Of a stretch of 6,776 nt of DNA, positions 4,015-6,776 are shown piece by piece. The first letter of the stretch is position 1. Every line of letters starts with the position of its first letter. The notes beneath the pieces are model-generated. The model did not search any database. It saw only the letters and a program-made list of their open reading frames with translations, and had not been told where the DNA came from. The position numbers were made by a program, and so were the translations under genes. Source of the stretch: Ilumatobacteraceae bacterium (GTDB taxonomy: Bacteria > Actinomycetota > Acidimicrobiia > Acidimicrobiales > Ilumatobacteraceae); NCBI GenBank assembly GCA_016650435.1, contig JAENVT010000333.1, forward strand, positions 1 through 6,776, given 5' to 3'.

Positions 4015-6776
4015 AGCCGCCTTGCGCTACCTGCAGTTGTCGCGATGGGGTTTTTCGTTCGCCTCGTCGCGCTGCTGACGGTGCTACCCGAACGCACTGA
4101 CAACGGCGATCCGCTCTTCTACCACACCACCGCAAACGTGCTCGCCCGCGGTCGCGGCTTCCTCGAGCCACTTCGATGGAGGGACTTCGAGACCTACCGC
4201 CCCAGCGCATTTCATGGTCCCCTCTATCCGGTCGTGTTGTCGATCACCTCCCGTTTTGGAGGCACGAGCTACTTCGACCACAAGATGATGTCGATCCTCA
4301 TTGGCACGGCGGTCGTGCTGGCCGCTGGCGTGTTGGGCAAACGACTTGGCGGCAACGTCGTTGGCTTGGGGGCAGCAGCATTCGCCGCGGTGTATCCGAA
4401 CCTGTGGCAGATCGACGGCCTGCTGTACCCAGAAGGCTTGATGGCACTGCTGGTGACGGTGACGATGATCCTCGCCTACCGCTGGCGGGATCGACCGAGC
4501 TTGGCGACCGCTGCACTCTTCGGTGCCACGATCGCCTTGGCCGCGCTCGCGCGCGGTGAGGGCATCCTGCTGCTTCCCCTGCTCGCCGTACCTTGGATCA
4601 TGCTGAGTCGGGCGCTGTCGCGGGCCGTGCGGGTGCGGCATCTGGTGGTGACCGTCGTTGCCTGCGGTGCGGTGTTGGCACCGTGGATGATCCGCAACGC
4701 AACGACGTTCGAGAACTTTGTACCGCTGTCGACGAACGGCAACGAAGTGATGGTGTACGCCAATTGCGCGTCGGTGTACAACGGGCCGTTCGTCGGTTAC
4801 TGGGACTTCCAGTGCCAGGAAACGGTTCGTCAGGCCACGGGTGAACCGCCCGGCGACGAATCACAGGTCGCGCTGTATTGGCGGTCGCTGGGCTTCGACT
4901 ACGCCCGCGATCACGTCGGTGAATTGCCACGGGTGGTCACCCTGCGCGTGCTTCGCCAATGGGAGCTGTTCCGTCCGCTGCAGAACGTGAACTTGGGCGG
5001 CATTGAGGGCCGCAACCGAGACGCCAGCACGATGGGTCTGATGATGTACTACGGCCTGGCGGGGCTGTCGATCGTCGGCGCTGTGTCGATGCGTCGTCGT
5101 CGGATACCTCTGCTGCCGATCGGCGTGCAGTTCCTCAGTGTCACGATCACCTCCGCGTACACGTACGGCAGCGTGCGGTTCCGCGCCCCGGCCGAGCCGG
5201 CGTTGTGCGTGCTCGGCGCGGTCGGCCTGGTCCCCGTCGTCGCCCTGGCTCGCCGTTGGCTGGCACGGGAGTCGGGTGCCTCCGAGGGTGACGGTGACGT
5301 GCCCTCCGCGGGCGCACCATTCGTTCTGGGCGGCTCGGGTGGACTGAGACCGCGGTTGAGTGGTGCGTGGAACCGCGGTGCGTTGGCAACCTGGACCGCG
5401 ATCGGGTCGGTGTGCGCGCTGATCGCTTTGCCGCTGCGTGGTCTGTACCACACGACCGGCGGAACGATGGAAGAAGCGTTCATGATGGTGTTCCCGGAGC
5501 GGATGTTGAAAGGCGATCTGCCCAACCGCGACTTCCTCCATCTCTACGGCCCGGGCGCGTTGCAGGTGCTCGCCGGTTGGTACAAGGTCGTCGGGGTCTC
5601 GCTCGAGTCCGAGCGCACCTTCGGCCTCATCCAACACCTCGGCATCATCTGCGCCCTCTTCACGCTGGCCCGCCCATGGGGTCGGATTGCCGCGGCAGCT
5701 GTTGCCGGACTGGCGGTGTTCTACGTGCTGACGCCAATCGGCCTGACTGCCATGGCGTGGAACGGCGGGCTCGCGCTGTGCCTGTGGAGCATCGTCTTCG
5801 CTCTCCGCGCCCGCACGGTCGCCAACCCGCGCCGGTCGTTGATCGCTGCAGGCGTCTTGGCCGGGCTGGCGCTGACGTATCGACCCGATTTGGCCCTGGC
5901 GTTGATCATCGTCTACAGCTGGTACCTGTGGCGAAATCCGCACCGGCGCACTGTTGTGATTGCGGCATTCGTGGGTCTGGTGCCGATGTGGGTACACGTC
6001 GCTCTGGTCGGGCCGAGCACGGCGTTTCGCGGCATGGTGATCGACCCGGTGTTCAAGCTGCGCGCCGGCCGCGAACTTCCTCGGCCGCCGTCGTGGTCGC
6101 ATCTCGACGGCTCGCTGCAGGCCATCGCCGAGCTCATTCCGCCATGGTGGAAGCTGCCGGCCCTGTCGGCCCCGAAGTCGCTGTTCCTGTGGTTCTTCGC
6201 AATGCTCATCGTTCCATTGTTTCTGGTGTGGATCGCGGTGCGCCTCTGGCGGCAGTCACACAGCGCGCGCGCCGCGACGTTGCTGTGCGGCGCGTTGTTC
6301 AGCGTGGGTGTCGCGCCGCAAGCGTTGCAACGACCTGACTCGACACACCTGTCGTGGGTCACGTGCATCTCGTTCCCGCTGTTGATCCTCGCGGTCGTGG
6401 AGTACGTGCGGGAGCGCCGGCCGCGTTCCACACAACGGCAGCGTGTCACGGCCGGTATCGCCGCGGCCGTTGCGCTCACCTTCGTCGTTGCCCCGCTGTT
6501 CACCTTCCGCTACTACCTGTTGCACACGCGGGTCAGCGCCGGAGATGTGCAAACACCGTTCCCCGTAACGCGCAACGGACGTCGCTTCTACCTCGGTGAC
6601 TTTGGCCCGTACCTTGCGAGTCGAGATGTGATCGCCGATCTCGACAAGATGTCGAAGCCTGGCGAGCGGTTGTTGGTCGGCCCCAGCGACCTGCGCCGAA
6701 CGTGGTACAGCGACGCGTTCTTCTACTACATGTTCCCCGAGCTGACGCCGGCGACGTACTTCATCGAGATGGATCC
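2920..6776 (+). CDS. Giant multidomain membrane protein: acyltransferase-3-like + GT-C + GT-C (3' partial)
   Basis: Frame 1 is open without a stop from 2725 to the right edge. From GTG 2920 this gives 1285 residues, and the C-terminus lies off the window. I read every codon and found no interruption. Module 1 (about 1-365) resembles a degraded acyltransferase-3 domain. Module 2 (about 368-785) is a full GT-C glycosyltransferase. Module 3 (about 820 to the end) is a second GT-C transferase of a different subtype with an extracytoplasmic C-terminal part. Roughly thirty membrane helices are expected. GTG 2920 was chosen because the first helix follows directly (about 13-30) and a -10-like box precedes it. 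GTG 2839 or 2869 would overlap the divergent gene, and TTG 2950 or GTG 2962 would cut into the helix. A protein linking two donor-sugar transferases could add two sugars in sequence at the outer membrane face; that is inference. A fusion created by an assembly error cannot be excluded, but would have to remove stop codons at two junctions. Confidence 0.85.
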   Translation, partial: MGDWSATRWPLRAAVIAALASAALLIQRAAIAGNRLAAGSQGALFARFDLGVPLLIAMVAFVSARRSLEGRTTGGFGLRWIPATYIAWALTVAFAKAALHLQASPRRLLTTLVFFRGTGSPLPGLGAGPLLLTLALTVVVMPALVELSRRTVREQQWMVPVALGLIALAYRAVCTASGHTGLFGPLSWLPNHLDLVGVGLAVALVDASLGEASARRRMRLGGIVVAGVSFILAVFALGLPKSPLIESATDVHVYALVALTFAAGLLCATCVVPPTLVRRGAPRLAKVVAITAPGLLLAGEPAFTLVARQYHERVFEFEGGVFLHGNVVAPFIWSLVIASAFSVVIVAAVGAIDLVRHGEWRALVSSRLALPAVVAMGFFVRLVALLTVLPERTDNGDPLFYHTTANVLARGRGFLEPLRWRDFETYRPSAFHGPLYPVVLSITSRFGGTSYFDHKMMSILIGTAVVLAAGVLGKRLGGNVVGLGAAAFAAVYPNLWQIDGLLYPEGLMALLVTVTMILAYRWRDRPSLATAALFGATIALAALARGEGILLLPLLAVPWIMLSRALSRAVRVRHLVVTVVACGAVLAPWMIRNATTFENFVPLSTNGNEVMVYANCASVYNGPFVGYWDFQCQETVRQATGEPPGDESQVALYWRSLGFDYARDHVGELPRVVTLRVLRQWELFRPLQNVNLGGIEGRNRDASTMGLMMYYGLAGLSIVGAVSMRRRRIPLLPIGVQFLSVTITSAYTYGSVRFRAPAEPALCVLGAVGLVPVVALARRWLARESGASEGDGDVPSAGAPFVLGGSGGLRPRLSGAWNRGALATWTAIGSVCALIALPLRGLYHTTGGTMEEAFMMVFPERMLKGDLPNRDFLHLYGPGALQVLAGWYKVVGVSLESERTFGLIQHLGIICALFTLARPWGRIAAAAVAGLAVFYVLTPIGLTAMAWNGGLALCLWSIVFALRARTVANPRRSLIAAGVLAGLALTYRPDLALALIIVYSWYLWRNPHRRTVVIAAFVGLVPMWVHVALVGPSTAFRGMVIDPVFKLRAGRELPRPPSWSHLDGSLQAIAELIPPWWKLPALSAPKSLFLWFFAMLIVPLFLVWIAVRLWRQSHSARAATLLCGALFSVGVAPQALQRPDSTHLSWVTCISFPLLILAVVEYVRERRPRSTQRQRVTAGIAAAVALTFVVAPLFTFRYYLLHTRVSAGDVQTPFPVTRNGRRFYLGDFGPYLASRDVIADLDKMSKPGERLLVGPSDLRRTWYSDAFFYYMFPELTPATYFIEMD
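4021..5274 (+). other. Domain: first GT-C glycosyltransferase module (residues ~368-785)
   Basis: A basic cytoplasmic stretch (GEWRALVSSR, 358-367) precedes the first helix. The outer loop then has N-G-D397-P with F-Y-H402 and A-R-G-R-G-F, followed by PSAFHGPLYP (428-437), the canonical acidic motif and HPPLYP-type motif of PMT_2/GT39-like enzymes. Next come AVYPNLW (490-496), YPEGL with E505, and ALARGEG (542-548). The distal part has the W-x-x-F-R-P signature in QWELFRP (about 674-680). All hallmark residues are present, so this module looks catalytically competent. Known relatives use polyprenyl-phosphate sugars as donors; the acceptor is unknown. It ends in basic residues (RRW), consistent with a cytoplasmic end before the linker. 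Confidence 0.8.
5263..5388 (+). other. Domain linker: acidic then Gly/Pro-rich hinge between the two GT-C modules
   Basis: Residues about 782-823 contain no membrane helix. The stretch begins after RRW, runs through SEGDGDVPSAG and LGGSGG, and ends with RPRLSGAW before the next helix. Its composition is that of a flexible interdomain linker. The flanking arginines suggest it is cytoplasmic under the positive-inside rule, which gives both GT-C modules the standard orientation. There is no stop codon in it. No in-frame ATG occurs in the linker or the following helix (the first is at 5467), so it is hard to see the third module being made separately unless it starts from GTG or TTG. Confidence 0.6.
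5389..6776 (+). other. Domain: second GT-C-like glycosyltransferase module (residues ~824-1285, C-terminus missing)
   Basis: After a first helix (about 824-840), the outer loop reads E851-E852-A-F-M-M-V-F-P-E, then NRDFLHLYGPG (869-879) and ESER. This is a GT-C-like subtype that I recognise from Acidimicrobiia-style proteins, distinct from the first module. The usual D-E pair of GT-C enzymes appears here as E-E. Further helices follow, with TYRPDLAL (986-993) and RPDSTHLSW (about 1141-1149) as polar landmarks. The last helix is at about 1178-1195. The remaining stretch is presumably extracytoplasmic and carries VGPSDLRRTWY (1253-1263) and PELTPATYFIEMD (1273-1285), where the window stops. Family members I recall continue for roughly 100 residues more. 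A glycosyltransferase role is likely, but the sugar and acceptor are unknown. Confidence 0.7.

Noticed and set aside
4861..6102. Open minus-strand frame of 413 codons opposite the second half of the giant gene
   Set aside because: Its translation is rich in Arg, Gln, His and Asp with no hydrophobic core or motif. It is the antisense shadow of clearly coding GT-C sequence in frame +1, as are the other long minus-strand frames between 2932 and 6552.
5367..6338. Plus-strand frame of 323 codons inside the second GT-C module
   Set aside because: It has arginine-rich, low-complexity shadow composition, while frame 1 over the same bases gives coherent GT-C motifs.

Overview
The window is GC-rich and almost entirely coding. 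It reads like the chromosome of a high-GC actinobacterium. The style of its envelope proteins (SGNH domains with a W-x-T-G-x-W tail, and GT-C transferases with EExFMxVFPE / DFLHLYGPG motifs) suggests an Acidimicrobiia-type organism such as Ilumatobacter. That assignment rests on recognising protein families, not on a marker gene. No rRNA, tRNA, mobile element, CRISPR array or long non-coding stretch was seen.

Layout. (1) 1-434, plus: the C-terminal end of an SGNH-type hydrolase/acyltransferase, its start lying off the left edge. (2) 438-2273, minus, convergent with the first gene and 3 bp from it: a polytopic GT-C-type glycosyltransferase-like protein with a soluble C-terminal domain of about 200 residues. 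(3) 2270-2881, minus: a small membrane-anchored SGNH-like protein that has lost the nucleophile and the catalytic histidine. It overlaps gene 2 by GTGA, so the two form a coupled operon. (4) 2920-6776, plus, divergent from gene 3: one uninterrupted reading frame of at least 1285 codons that runs off the right edge. It has three membrane modules in series: a degenerate acyltransferase-3-like domain, a complete GT-C glycosyltransferase, and a second GT-C glycosyltransferase of a different subtype. Because this frame has no stop inside the window it is easy to miss, and the antisense strand is full of spurious open frames.

Functional reading. Every gene is an envelope or polytopic membrane protein of the kind that builds or decorates cell-surface glycans. 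The GT-C modules would use polyprenyl-phosphate sugars on the outer face of the membrane. The acyltransferase-3 and SGNH modules are the two halves of OafA-type O-acyltransferases. At the divergent pair, both halves look catalytically dead and each is tied to a GT-C enzyme: the AT3 half by fusion, the SGNH half by translational coupling. The flanking gene at 1-434 keeps an intact Asp-His pair. The working idea is that the dead domains now act as scaffold or substrate-binding modules for the glycosyltransferases. This is inference.

The two divergent genes start only 38 bp apart, and each has a TANNNT box 8-9 nt before its GTG start. This suggests back-to-back promoters producing leaderless or nearly leaderless mRNAs.
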